In this document: positions 9,041 to 17,055 of the stretch, piece by piece | How the letters are laid out: each line of letters begins with the position of its first letter | Numbering within the stretch: the first letter of the stretch is position 1 | NCBI GenBank assembly: GCA_030625775.1 | Contig: DAOUQC010000006.1 | Coordinates: 47,597-111,596, forward strand | Length of the DNA stretch: 64,000 nucleotides | Reading direction: 5' to 3' | Origin: Verrucomicrobiota bacterium | Lineage (GTDB): Bacteria; Verrucomicrobiota; Verrucomicrobiia; Verrucomicrobiales; DEV007 | Notes under the pieces: model-generated | Databases searched by the model: none | What the model saw: the letters and a program-made list of their open reading frames with translations, nothing else | Told to the model about the DNA's origin: nothing | Position numbers and translations under genes: made by a program

Positions 9041-9526
9041 TCACCCCGTCTTCTTATCCTTCGAACTCTTCAAGGCCCCTCCACTCTTTGGCCAGTTCGC
9101 CCCCTGCTGGATCCAATGATACAACTCCCATTTTTCTTCCTCCGTCAATTTGTGACCTGAAGCAGGCATGGCTTCGACAAAATAATCCGGCAATACCGTC
9201 ACTAAAAACAAAGTACTCTTCTCCGGTTCGCCTGGCACTAGAATCGGACGATCCCCACTGGCCTTGAGCATATCCTCACGGCTGGCAAAACTGATGTCAG
9301 TGACTTCAGATCCTGGATGATGGCAGGACAAACATTTCCCCACCAAAACAGGTTTGATCTTTTTCGCAAAGCTGATCTTGCCCACATCTCCCGCCATCTC
9401 ACCCTCTGGCAGAATAACGATCACCTCGGGTGTCTCGGTCATTGTAGAACACGAGCTCATCAACATCACCCCCATTCCCACCGCCAAGCTTTGCAGAAAC
9501 ATCTTTTTCATACAGCCATTATTCAC
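9041..9526 (-). CDS. Planctomycete-type c-cytochrome lipoprotein
   Basis: The track start at 9682 runs back over cimA. A GTG at 9526 is directly preceded by GAGGGAAAG; ATG 9511 is the alternative. The start region encodes a lipoprotein signal (SLAVGMGVMLMSSC). The mature domain has 'KISFAKKIKPVLVGKCLSCHHPG' with a CxxCH heme site and a distal Met in 'YFVEAMPASGHKLTEEE', the pattern of the planctomycete cytochrome C domain (PSCyt/COG2010). It ends 'WIQQGANWP' plus a Lys-rich tail. The likely role is envelope electron transfer. It sits between cimA and the isomerase-like gene without obvious functional linkage. Confidence 0.8.
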   Translation of the reverse strand: MNNGCMKKMFLQSLAVGMGVMLMSSCSTMTETPEVIVILPEGEMAGDVGKISFAKKIKPVLVGKCLSCHHPGSEVTDISFASREDMLKASGDRPILVPGEPEKSTLFLVTVLPDYFVEAMPASGHKLTEEEKWELYHWIQQGANWPKSGGALKSSKDKKTG

Positions 9527-9576
9527 CTTTCCCTCTGCTAAAGCTAGGCAATAATTGCCATTCTGAGCTCCGATTC

Positions 9577-11169
9577 CTAACTCGGCTTCACTCCACGCCG
9601 CATGAGAAACACTTCGATGCTGTCGACCAGCGCCTTCCAACTTGCTTCGATAATATTGTGGGAAACCCCAACAGTTCCCCAACTGTCCCTGCCATCGGAA
9701 CTCACGACCAATACCCGGGTTTTTGCTGCCGTGCCCATGTGACTATCGACAATGCGCACTTTAAAATCCTGCAAAACCAGTTCCTCTATTTCCGGATACG
9801 TAGAACTCAAAGCCTTGCGCAAAGCTGCATCGAGGGCATTCACAGGCCCGTCCCCCTCAGCAACGGTGTAGACCCTCTCCCCGCCGAGTCTGACTTTAAC
9901 CGTGGCTTCGCAGGTTTCATAAGCGCCCACATCATCGGTATGATGACGGAAACTACAATGATATTCCCTCAGACAAAAATAAGGGTCACAGTTACCCAGC
10001 TCCTTGCGGATCAGCAATTCAAACGACGCCTCAGCAGCCTCGAATTCGTAACCCTGTTTTTCCAACGTCTTCAACTGATCAAGAATACTCTTCACCTCGA
10101 CGCTGCCTTTTTCCAAAGGCAGGCCCAGCTCCTCGGCTTTCATCAAAACATTACTCTGGCCCGACAATTCGGACACTAGAATCCGTTGGCGATTGCCCAC
10201 TGTTTTCGGTTCGATGTGCTCAAAACTACGGGCGATCTTCTGCACCGCATTCACATGCATCCCTCCTTTATGAGCAAAAGCTGTTTCTCCCACATAAGGT
10301 GCCCGCGGGTAATGGGGGTGATTGGCCAGATCGTTGACAAAACGAGACAGTTCCGTGAGCCGGGAGAGATCGACATTCAGATCAAACCCCAGCTTTAACT
10401 GCAAATTAGGGATGGCTGAAATCAAATTACAGTTACCGGTTCGCTCCCCGAAACCATTCACCGTTCCCTGCACCTGGGTCGCCCCACCGGCTACTCCCGC
10501 CAAAGCATTCGCCACCCCGACTCCACAATCATCGTGAGGGTGAACCCCTACCGACATTTGCAAATTTTCTACGACAACCTGCGTGATCGATTCGACCTCA
10601 ACCGGCATCGTGCCCCCATTGGTATCACACAGGACTACCATGTCGGCACCCCCTTCTTTGGCTGCCTGCAGGGTTGCCAAAGCATGCCCGGCATCATCCT
10701 TGTATCCATCAAAAAAATGTTCGGCATCATAGATGACTTCACGCCCATGTGTTTTCAAATAAGCCGCCGTATCACGAATCATCGCCAGGTTTTCCTCAAC
10801 CGTAGTGCCAAGGATCTCAGTCACATGCAACTTCCAGCTTTTGCCGAAATAGGTCACTACAGAAGCCTCGGATTCAATCAATAAAGCCACCTGCGGATCC
10901 TCTTCCACTGCCACATTCTTGCGACGCGTACTGCCGAACGCTGCAATTTTAGCATGCTGCCAACGGTGTTCCTTCGCCTGCTGGAAAAATTCCACATCCT
11001 TTGGATTCGACCCCGGCCATCCCCCCTCAATGTAATCTACCCCGAATTCATCAAGTTTTTTCGCAATGCGAAGTTTGTCCAGCGAACTGAACGACACACC
11101 TTCTCCCTGCGTTCCATCACGCAAGGTGGTATCATAAATGCTTACTTTTCCGGCTGTTGGCTCACTCAT
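9577..11169 (-). CDS. cimA: (R)-citramalate synthase
   Basis: This 530-aa enzyme condenses pyruvate and acetyl-CoA to citramalate, the first step of the threonine-independent isoleucine pathway. It has the DRE-TIM start 'YDTTLRDGTQGEG', the metal-site 'VHPHDDCGVGVANALAG', and 'NGFGERTGNCNL'. The C-terminal region from about residue 380 is the LeuA-type allosteric/dimerisation domain. The length matches the CimA branch rather than NifV (~380) or LeuA (~510). The gene has no strong Shine-Dalgarno site; instead a hairpin ends 5 nt before the ATG. Upstream lies an Ile-rich mini-ORF, so end-product attenuation is inferred. Confidence 0.92.
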   Translation of the reverse strand: MSEPTAGKVSIYDTTLRDGTQGEGVSFSSLDKLRIAKKLDEFGVDYIEGGWPGSNPKDVEFFQQAKEHRWQHAKIAAFGSTRRKNVAVEEDPQVALLIESEASVVTYFGKSWKLHVTEILGTTVEENLAMIRDTAAYLKTHGREVIYDAEHFFDGYKDDAGHALATLQAAKEGGADMVVLCDTNGGTMPVEVESITQVVVENLQMSVGVHPHDDCGVGVANALAGVAGGATQVQGTVNGFGERTGNCNLISAIPNLQLKLGFDLNVDLSRLTELSRFVNDLANHPHYPRAPYVGETAFAHKGGMHVNAVQKIARSFEHIEPKTVGNRQRILVSELSGQSNVLMKAEELGLPLEKGSVEVKSILDQLKTLEKQGYEFEAAEASFELLIRKELGNCDPYFCLREYHCSFRHHTDDVGAYETCEATVKVRLGGERVYTVAEGDGPVNALDAALRKALSSTYPEIEELVLQDFKVRIVDSHMGTAAKTRVLVVSSDGRDSWGTVGVSHNIIEASWKALVDSIEVFLMRRGVKPS

Positions 11170-11174
11170 ATCAA

Positions 11175-11191
11175 TGGCGATGTTTTCGCCA
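11175..11191 (-). promoter_or_regulatory. Hairpin immediately upstream of the cimA start
   Basis: TGGCGA-AAACA-TCGCCA gives a perfect 6-bp stem ending 5 nt before the cimA ATG. A second stem, GGTCA-TTGTT-TGACC, lies at 11226-11240. Also AGTCAG just after the leader stop can pair with CTGACT just before this hairpin, so alternative folds are possible. None ends in a long U run, so translational control is as plausible as termination. Confidence 0.4.
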
Positions 11192-11267
11192 GTCAGGACG
11201 ATTCCGAGCCGAGAAATTCACATACGGTCAAACAATGACCTGTCGGTTCGCTACCATCCAGACTGAC

Positions 11268-11327
11268 TTAGTCTTGAATAATAGCGATGAGGATCGATCT
11301 GATAATAATTCGTTCCGACATCTGCAT
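11268..11327 (-). CDS. Candidate isoleucine leader peptide of cimA
   Basis: This 19-codon ORF (too short for the track) reads MQMSERIIIRSILIAIIQD: seven Ile and one Leu in 11 successive codons, all just upstream of the committed isoleucine-pathway gene. Such density of the pathway product is the hallmark of ribosome-mediated attenuation leaders (as in ilv and leu operons). It ends 98 bp before cimA, with several possible stem-loops between. There is no Shine-Dalgarno site; a TATACT box ends 9 nt before the ATG, so the mRNA may be nearly leaderless. Translation is inferred. Confidence 0.5.
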   Translation of the reverse strand: MQMSERIIIRSILIAIIQD

Positions 11328-11336
11328 GTTGAAGCG

Positions 11337-11342
11337 AGTATA
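11337..11342 (-). promoter_or_regulatory. Candidate -10 box for the cimA leader transcript
   Basis: TATACT on the minus strand lies 9 nt before the leader ATG. This would put the transcription start at or within a few bases of that ATG. A good -35 is not seen. The rest of the 11343-11540 stretch holds only the weak small ORF below. Confidence 0.35.
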
Positions 11343-11399
11343 GCCCAAGCGATCTAAATCACCAGCTGTTTTTCAAGCAACTCTCTGTTACTCCCTCTG

Positions 11400-11483
11400 T
11401 CACCCCTTAAGCAGGTAAGAAAACAACACCGCACCAAGCAGTAACATTCCCACAGCCACACCGATTCCAATTGCGATCATCAT
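11400..11483 (-). CDS. Possible 27-aa single-span membrane peptide
   Basis: ATG-ATG at 11483/11480 opens a 27-codon ORF (MMIAIGIGVAVGMLLLGAVL...) that is almost wholly hydrophobic and ends 'SYLLKG', a plausible membrane span with a positive cytosolic end. AAGGG lies 11 nt upstream. It follows the SHD1/HMA gene in the same frame after that gene's stop. No homologue is recognised; it may be a chance ORF. Confidence 0.3.
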   Translation of the reverse strand: MMIAIGIGVAVGMLLLGAVLFSYLLKG

Positions 11484-11540
11484 AAGGCTGATACCCTTAA
11501 TGCTCTCATTTAAAAAATCCAGCAGGAAAAGTAAAAACTC

Positions 11541-12305
11541 TTAGTCTCTTGGTGGCGAGATGGTTGCACTCAAGCCTTCATCGGCAAAGGCTTTCGCCAA
11601 TTCAGCAATCGTGAACTTGCCTGTCACCTTGAAGCTACTCTTACCCTTTTCCAAGGTATGTTCATCTACCCCTTTGACTGATTTTAACGCTTTTTTGAAG
11701 GCTTTTTCGCATTTGCCGCAGCAAAGATGAATCCCTCTCACATCCACTGCCTCGTATTCTTTTTTGCTGCCTCCGGGTTTTTTCATTTTCAACCGCGCGT
11801 GATCCGTAGTGCCATAAAATCCGGCATCATGTACTTTGAAAAGCGCATCTTCCACGGCCTGGCCAGAGTCTCCGGCGAAAGTCACAGTTCCCGCATCCTT
11901 ATCAAAGGTCAGTTTGATATCGTCATAGCGCTCAAGAGCCTTTTCCATTCTTTTTCCGCATTTGGAACAACAGAGATGTGCTCCGCTCAAAACAACCGAT
12001 GTCGGCCCCTTTGGCAAGACCTTGGGATCTCCCTTCAAGCCTGCAGTCGCCCCCTTACCCGCTTCCCCGCTCTTCTTTCCCTGGGCCGTAATAAAGTCCT
12101 GATCCTCCTTGCTGAAAATACTGACCGCGAGAGTCATGTCCTTCCCTCCTCGATTGATAGTGACCTTATCACCTTCTACTTTTACAAAATCAGCTTCAAT
12201 CTTCTTGTTGTCCTTCGCCCGCGTCCAGGTCCGGGCCTCGCCATTCAAGGCAAACACAAAAAAACTCGCAATCGTCGTCAAATAAAGCAGCACAGGGATT
12301 TTCAT
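11541..12305 (-). CDS. Secreted SHD1 domain protein with two heavy-metal-associated-like domains
   Basis: This 254-aa protein has a signal peptide. It then has an SHD1-type domain at about residues 24-75 (RTWTRAKDNKKIEADFVKV... FSKEDQDFI), common in PVC exported proteins. Two ferredoxin-fold repeats follow, each starting with a doubled Cys motif: 'HLCCSKCGKRMEKAL' (~112) and 'HLCCGKCEKAFKKAL' (~193). These resemble the CxxC helix of heavy-metal-associated (HMA) domains but read CCxxC after a His. A metal-binding periplasmic role (Cu, Zn or similar) is inferred. It is transcribed divergently from hflK. Confidence 0.72.
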   Translation of the reverse strand: MKIPVLLYLTTIASFFVFALNGEARTWTRAKDNKKIEADFVKVEGDKVTINRGGKDMTLAVSIFSKEDQDFITAQGKKSGEAGKGATAGLKGDPKVLPKGPTSVVLSGAHLCCSKCGKRMEKALERYDDIKLTFDKDAGTVTFAGDSGQAVEDALFKVHDAGFYGTTDHARLKMKKPGGSKKEYEAVDVRGIHLCCGKCEKAFKKALKSVKGVDEHTLEKGKSSFKVTGKFTIAELAKAFADEGLSATISPPRD

Positions 12306-12431
12306 AGTAGCGATATTAAAATGCCGCTTTCAAACAGGGTCAATGATTTTTCTCGCATCCGGTGAGTCCAATCGACGATTCAGACAATCCTCTATTGCAA
12401 GCAGGCGTGATTGAAGGCATCCTATCTCATC

Positions 12432-13478
12432 ATGAGTGATCATTCTCCTCAAAAAATAGATTTCGATCTCAAATTGCCCAAGCTCGACAAACAATCATTT
12501 TGGATAGCGGCCTTTTTTGGCCCGCTGCTCATCCTTGTCATTGGCCTGTTGACCGCTTTTTATACCGTCCAGGCCGAAGAAGCCGGAGTCGTCATCCGAT
12601 TTGGCAAACTGCATACCATCACCACTCCCGGTCTGCACGGCAAACTCCCCTTTGGCATCGACAAGGTCCAACATGTTCCTGTGCTACGCCAAATGAAGCA
12701 GGAATTCGGATTCGGCACCAGTGGCGCCACCAATACCCGACAGTATGCCCCCGACCGAAGAGAGCAAACCAACGAAAAGCACATGGTCACCGGAGACCTC
12801 AATGCAGCCTTGGTCGAATGGGTGATTCAATACCGTATCGATGACCCGGCCAGTTATCTCTTCAAGGTCAAGGATCCCGACGAAATCCTCCGGGATGCCT
12901 CGGAAGCCATCATGCGCGAAGTAGTTGGAGACCGCACTGTTGATGAAGTCATTACAATCGGTCGCCAGGAGATCGAATCCCAGGCCCTGATAAAACTGCA
13001 GGCCCTGGTGGATGAATACTCCATGGGCTTGCAGATCGACCAGGTACAGTTGAAAAACGTCGACCCTCCGGAAGCCGTGCAGGCATCGTTCAACGAAGTC
13101 AACAATGCGCAACAGGAGCGTGAAAATCTAATCAACATCGCCAATGGCCAGTACAACCGCGAAGTTCCCAAGGCCAGGGGAGAAGCTGAACGCCTGATCA
13201 GCGAGGCTGAAGGATATGCCACGGAAAGGGTCAACGAAGCCGAAGGTGATGCCGCCAGATTCACTGCCCGATACATCGAATACAAAAAAGCACCTGAGAT
13301 CACCCAAAGGCGGCTCTACCTCGAAACCATGAATGTGGTAATTCCCCAAATGGGCCGCAAAATCATTATTGACAGCGAAGCCAAACAAATCCTTCCCTTT
13401 CTTCCCTTGACCCCGGAAACGCATAACAAGGCCCAGCCAAATACTCAAGCGAGTCCACTTCCAACCAGCAAGCGATGA
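12432..13478 (+). CDS. hflK: FtsH protease regulator HflK
   Basis: The ATG at 12432 (MSDHSPQK) is chosen over the track start 21 bp upstream, since it gives the usual short cytosolic lead. One membrane span (WIAAFFGPLLILVIGLLTAF) is followed by a periplasmic SPFH/band-7 domain: 'EAGVVIRFGKLHTITTPGLHGKLP', then the coiled region 'ARGEAERLISEAEGYATERVNEAEGDAARF'. The protein forms, with HflC, the complex that encloses and modulates the FtsH membrane protease. hflC follows 27 bp downstream, the canonical order. Confidence 0.9.
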   Translation: MSDHSPQKIDFDLKLPKLDKQSFWIAAFFGPLLILVIGLLTAFYTVQAEEAGVVIRFGKLHTITTPGLHGKLPFGIDKVQHVPVLRQMKQEFGFGTSGATNTRQYAPDRREQTNEKHMVTGDLNAALVEWVIQYRIDDPASYLFKVKDPDEILRDASEAIMREVVGDRTVDEVITIGRQEIESQALIKLQALVDEYSMGLQIDQVQLKNVDPPEAVQASFNEVNNAQQERENLINIANGQYNREVPKARGEAERLISEAEGYATERVNEAEGDAARFTARYIEYKKAPEITQRRLYLETMNVVIPQMGRKIIIDSEAKQILPFLPLTPETHNKAQPNTQASPLPTSKR

Positions 13479-13505
13479 AGCAATAGCCATAAACTCTTTA
13501 TTACG

Positions 13506-14474
13506 ATGAACAAATCCAGCATCTCATCCTGCCTTGCCATTGCCGTGCTCGCGGTAGTGACGGTCATTCTCTTTCTCTCCTGTTACACGGTCGACATGAC
13601 CGAGCAGATCATTATCACCCGCTTCGGCAAGCCCATCGGTGATCCCATCACCACGGCCGGATTAAAGTTTAAAGCTCCGTTCATCGATGAGGTGAACCGT
13701 TTTGAAAAACGTATCATGGCCTGGGATGGCCAGGCCAATGAAATGCCAACCCAGGACAAAACCTACATCCTGGTAGATACCTACGCCCGTTGGAAAATAG
13801 TCGACCCGCGAGCCTTCTTCGAAAATCTCCGGGACGAACGTCGGGCCCTCTCCCGTCTCGACGACATCCTCGGCAGTGAAACCCGGAACACCATCGCCCG
13901 GCACAAACTGATCGAAGTGATACGCACCACCAAAGACCGGAAACCTGAACGCCCTGAAGGGCTGAACGCTGGCCTGGCTGGCAATGTGGCCGTCCTGCCT
14001 CCTATCACCAAAGGCCGGGTCCTGCTTGAAGAGGAAATCCTGGAACGCAGTAAAGGCAAGATCAGGGAATTTGGCATCGAACTGCTCGACATCCGCTTCA
14101 AACGCATCAACTACAACGAGACCGTGCGCCTGCGCATCTATGAACGCATGATCAGCGAGCGTGCCCAGATTGCAGAACTGTTCCGCTCGGAAGGAGCAGG
14201 TGAAGCCGCCAAAATCCTCGGCAACATGGAGAAAGAATTGAAAACCATCGAGTCCACCGCCTACAAAATAATCCAAATCACCAAAGGTGAAGCCGACGCC
14301 AAAGCGATCAAAATTTATGCCGAGGCCTACGATCAGGACGCCGTATCCAAAAGTTTTTATGAGTTCACCCGCACCATGGAAACTTTCGAAAACACACTTA
14401 GCAGCGACAGCATGTTAATCCTGACTACCGACTCCGAACTGTTCAAGTATCTGAAGGGACTGGATACGGAGTAA
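13506..14474 (+). CDS. hflC: FtsH protease regulator HflC
   Basis: This 322-aa SPFH protein has one N-terminal span (CLAIAVLAVVTVILFLSCYTV) and the band-7 signature 'TEQIIITRFGKPIGDPITTAGLKFKAPFIDEV'. It is followed by 'MPTQDKTYILVDTYARWKI', which is typical of HflC. It differs from HflK in having the 'LTTDSELFKYLK' tail near the C-terminus. It is partner to the upstream hflK in the FtsH-regulating complex. A small hairpin lies between its stop and gltX. Confidence 0.9.
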   Translation: MNKSSISSCLAIAVLAVVTVILFLSCYTVDMTEQIIITRFGKPIGDPITTAGLKFKAPFIDEVNRFEKRIMAWDGQANEMPTQDKTYILVDTYARWKIVDPRAFFENLRDERRALSRLDDILGSETRNTIARHKLIEVIRTTKDRKPERPEGLNAGLAGNVAVLPPITKGRVLLEEEILERSKGKIREFGIELLDIRFKRINYNETVRLRIYERMISERAQIAELFRSEGAGEAAKILGNMEKELKTIESTAYKIIQITKGEADAKAIKIYAEAYDQDAVSKSFYEFTRTMETFENTLSSDSMLILTTDSELFKYLKGLDTE

Positions 14475-14501
14475 TATAGAGTGCGTGGTTGCGCATCGTC
14501 C

Positions 14502-14526
14502 CTACATCGCCATGGTGGCCCTGTAG
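14502..14526 (+). repeat. Imperfect palindrome between hflC and gltX
   Basis: CTACA-tc-GCCA-tgg-TGGC-cc-TGTAG forms nested stems of 5 and 4 bp. GGTT and AACC flank it at a distance and could extend the fold. No U run follows, so a terminator is not certain; it could be a processing or REP-like element. Confidence 0.4.
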
Positions 14527-14547
14527 AGATAAGAACCAACCATTACC

Positions 14548-15918
14548 ATGTCCACACCCGTCCGCACTCGTTTTGCTCCTTCGCCCACCGGCCATCTTCA
14601 TGTCGGCAGCGCCCGCACGGCACTTTACAACTGGCTGCACGCCCGCCATACAGGCGGCACTTTTGTGCTGCGGGTAGAGGACACCGATGCTGCCCGCAAT
14701 ACGGAAGCTTCACGAGACGCCATTCTCTCCGGACTGGAATGGCTGGGGATGGATTGGGATGAAGGCCCTGTGGCAGGAGGGAATTACGGCCCCTATTTCC
14801 AAAGCGAACGCAAGGAAGTCTACGACCGCTACCTCGCCCAACTGGAAGCCTCGGGACGCGTGTATGAAGACGAAGACGGGGCGCTCCGTTTCCGAGTGCC
14901 CGATCAGGCCATCACAGTGGACGATCTCGTATGCGGAACACAGACAATCAATCTGAAAAAACAGGGTTCTACCCGTTGGGATGCCGAACTCAAAAAAGAT
15001 GTTCCCTCCAATCCGGATCTCGTCATTCGCCGGGCCGACGGCTCCTATATTTTCCACTTCGTAAACGTCGTCGATGACATCGACATGAAAATCACCCATG
15101 TCATCCGTGGTGAAGACCATCTCTCCAATACACCAAAACATGTCGCCCTATATGAAGCACTGGCAGCCCCCCTGCCAACCTTTTCCCATATCCCCCTCAA
15201 CCTGAATGCGGACGGATCAAAAATGAGCAAACGTGACCAGGGAGCCTCGATCACCGACTACATCGAACAGGGATTCCTGCCCTCCGCTGTGTGCAACTAC
15301 ATCGCCCTGCTCGGCTGGTCCCCCAAGGATGATGAGGAAATTTTCTCACCGGAAGAACTAGTGAAGCGTTTCGAACTAACGGGAATCAATCGCTCGAACT
15401 CCCGCTTTGATTTCAAAAAATGCCTGTGGCTCAACAGCGAACATCTGCGTCGACTTGATGCACAAAGCTTGCTGGAAAAATCGCAGTCTTTTTTGAAAGA
15501 TCAAAATATTCCCCTCGATGACCCACGTCTTCCCGCAGCACTGCAACTGGTTCGTGAACGGGCGGAAACCCTGACACAAATCCCCACCGGGATCGCCGCC
15601 ATTTTTTCCGATACCGTGGAGATCGAGGCTGATGTGCTCGGTAAAATATCCGGCAAGGAAAACATCGCGGGCTTGTTGCAGGGACTCCACGGTGCCTTTG
15701 CCGCATCAGAGGATGAATGGACCGCCGACAATATCAAAGCCCTGATCGTTGTCAGTGCAGAGAAGCTCGATGTGAAAATGGGCGCCCTCATGCTACCCTG
15801 CCGCATCGCCGCCACCGGCAAATCCGGTGGTCCTGATTTAATCCCCCTGCTCGAATTGATCGGTCGTGAGCGAGTAATTGACCGCATCGCCGCTTTGATA
15901 AAAGTTCTACCAGAGTAA
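14548..15918 (+). CDS. gltX: Glutamyl-tRNA synthetase
   Basis: This 456-aa class I synthetase charges tRNA-Glu. The HIGH motif appears as 'SPTGHLHVGSARTALYNW', the KMSKS loop as 'GSKMSKRDQGASI', and the family-specific 'RVEDTD' follows the first motif. The C-terminal anticodon-binding helical domain is complete although the protein is slightly shorter than the ~470-490 usual. Whether it is discriminating (Glu only) or also charges tRNA-Gln cannot be told from this. A REP-like palindrome follows the gene. Confidence 0.93.
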   Translation: MSTPVRTRFAPSPTGHLHVGSARTALYNWLHARHTGGTFVLRVEDTDAARNTEASRDAILSGLEWLGMDWDEGPVAGGNYGPYFQSERKEVYDRYLAQLEASGRVYEDEDGALRFRVPDQAITVDDLVCGTQTINLKKQGSTRWDAELKKDVPSNPDLVIRRADGSYIFHFVNVVDDIDMKITHVIRGEDHLSNTPKHVALYEALAAPLPTFSHIPLNLNADGSKMSKRDQGASITDYIEQGFLPSAVCNYIALLGWSPKDDEEIFSPEELVKRFELTGINRSNSRFDFKKCLWLNSEHLRRLDAQSLLEKSQSFLKDQNIPLDDPRLPAALQLVRERAETLTQIPTGIAAIFSDTVEIEADVLGKISGKENIAGLLQGLHGAFAASEDEWTADNIKALIVVSAEKLDVKMGALMLPCRIAATGKSGGPDLIPLLELIGRERVIDRIAALIKVLPE

Positions 15919-15946
15919 ATGGAAAGCTCGAGACTGGAAGTAAGAT

Positions 15947-16004
15947 GGAATGCTATTCCGTCTACTCAACCATCCTGACAACTTTCTAGACGGAATGGCA
16001 TTCC
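15947..16004. repeat. Inverted repeat of two 18-bp arms (REP-like) after gltX
   Basis: GGAATGCTATTCCGTCTA and TAGACGGAATGGCATTCC are reverse complements with a single G-T change, separated by 22 bp. Each arm is itself a short palindrome (GGAATG..ATTCC). The right arm continues as CGCCCTACG, and a related GAATGGAATTCCGC...CTACG stands at 51166. The arrangement suits a dispersed intergenic palindrome unit, and could also act as a transcript-end stem-loop. Confidence 0.6.
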
Positions 16005-16039
16005 GCCCTACGGTATAGCCCCCACCACACACATTTCCA

Positions 16040-16978
16040 ATGAGCACAGCCAACGACCTTTACAATTTTGATGATCTCTGCTCCTGGCCCCAATCCACCA
16101 GTGACCTTCAGCCCCCTGCCCGTCTGAGCGTTTTTGGTGACCCGGTGGCTCATTCACTCTCACCGCAGATGCACAATCCCGGCCTCAATGAAGCTGGAAT
16201 CGATGCCCAGTATGTGCGCCTTCACATCCAGCCGGATCAACTGAAGGATGCCCTGCTGCAACTGAAAACACAAAATTTCATCGGCACCAACCTCACCATC
16301 CCCCACAAAGCCGCCGCCATTGAATTCATGGATGACATCGATGAAACCGCCCGTCACATCGGCGCGGTCAATACGGTACTGGTGGATGATGAGCAGTTAA
16401 TTGGCTTCAACAGCGACGGCCCCGGTTTTGCCCTTGCGATACGCGAAGAATTCTCCGTCGATCTGCACGACCTGCGGATCATGATCCTCGGAGCGGGAGG
16501 AGGTGCGGGACGGGCTGTAGCCGTGCAGGCCGCGATGGATCGCTGTGAACGCCTGGTGCTCGTCAATCGTACAGCAGACAAAGCCGAGGCTCTAGCCGCT
16601 GAACTTGCCCCCTTCTTCAAAGAAGACCGGGTCGCAGGCCCAATGGAACGTCTCGAAGCGATCTCCATGGATGAAGGTGCCCTGACCACTCAAATGGATC
16701 ATGTCGATCTGATCATCAATGCCACCTCCCTTGGCATGAAGCGCACCGACCCAGAACCCCTGCCAGCCCCGCTGATTCAACCGCATCACTTTGTTTACGA
16801 CATGGTTTACAGCCCCGCACGCACGCACCTCATTGCACAAGCTGAAAACGCCGGAGCCAGAGCTGCGAATGGCCTTTCGATGCTCTTGCACCAGGGTGTC
16901 CTCTCCTTTGAATTCTGGTTCAACCGGAAAGCCCCCCTGGAAGCCATGCGCAAAGGGCTCACCGAGGCTTTATCGTGA
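16040..16978 (+). CDS. aroE: Shikimate dehydrogenase
   Basis: This 312-aa enzyme reduces 3-dehydroshikimate with NADPH in aromatic amino-acid synthesis. Substrate-site motif 'FGDPVAHSLSPQMHNPGL' and the catalytic Lys/Asn region 'GTNLTIPHKAAAIEF' plus 'GAVNTVL' are present. The NADP domain has 'ILGAGGGAGRAVAVQ' and 'VNRTADKAEAL', with the Arg of NADP-type enzymes. The tail 'GLSMLLHQGVLSFEFW' is the standard AroE end. An extra ~25 N-terminal residues precede the usual start. It ends in TGA, confirming UGA as stop here. Confidence 0.92.
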   Translation: MSTANDLYNFDDLCSWPQSTSDLQPPARLSVFGDPVAHSLSPQMHNPGLNEAGIDAQYVRLHIQPDQLKDALLQLKTQNFIGTNLTIPHKAAAIEFMDDIDETARHIGAVNTVLVDDEQLIGFNSDGPGFALAIREEFSVDLHDLRIMILGAGGGAGRAVAVQAAMDRCERLVLVNRTADKAEALAAELAPFFKEDRVAGPMERLEAISMDEGALTTQMDHVDLIINATSLGMKRTDPEPLPAPLIQPHHFVYDMVYSPARTHLIAQAENAGARAANGLSMLLHQGVLSFEFWFNRKAPLEAMRKGLTEALS

Positions 16979-17055
16979 CTTTATTTTTACGTAATAATTC
17001 ACATAAAATGCTCTAAATGTAAAATTTACAGAAATGAGTGCTGATATTTAAAGGT

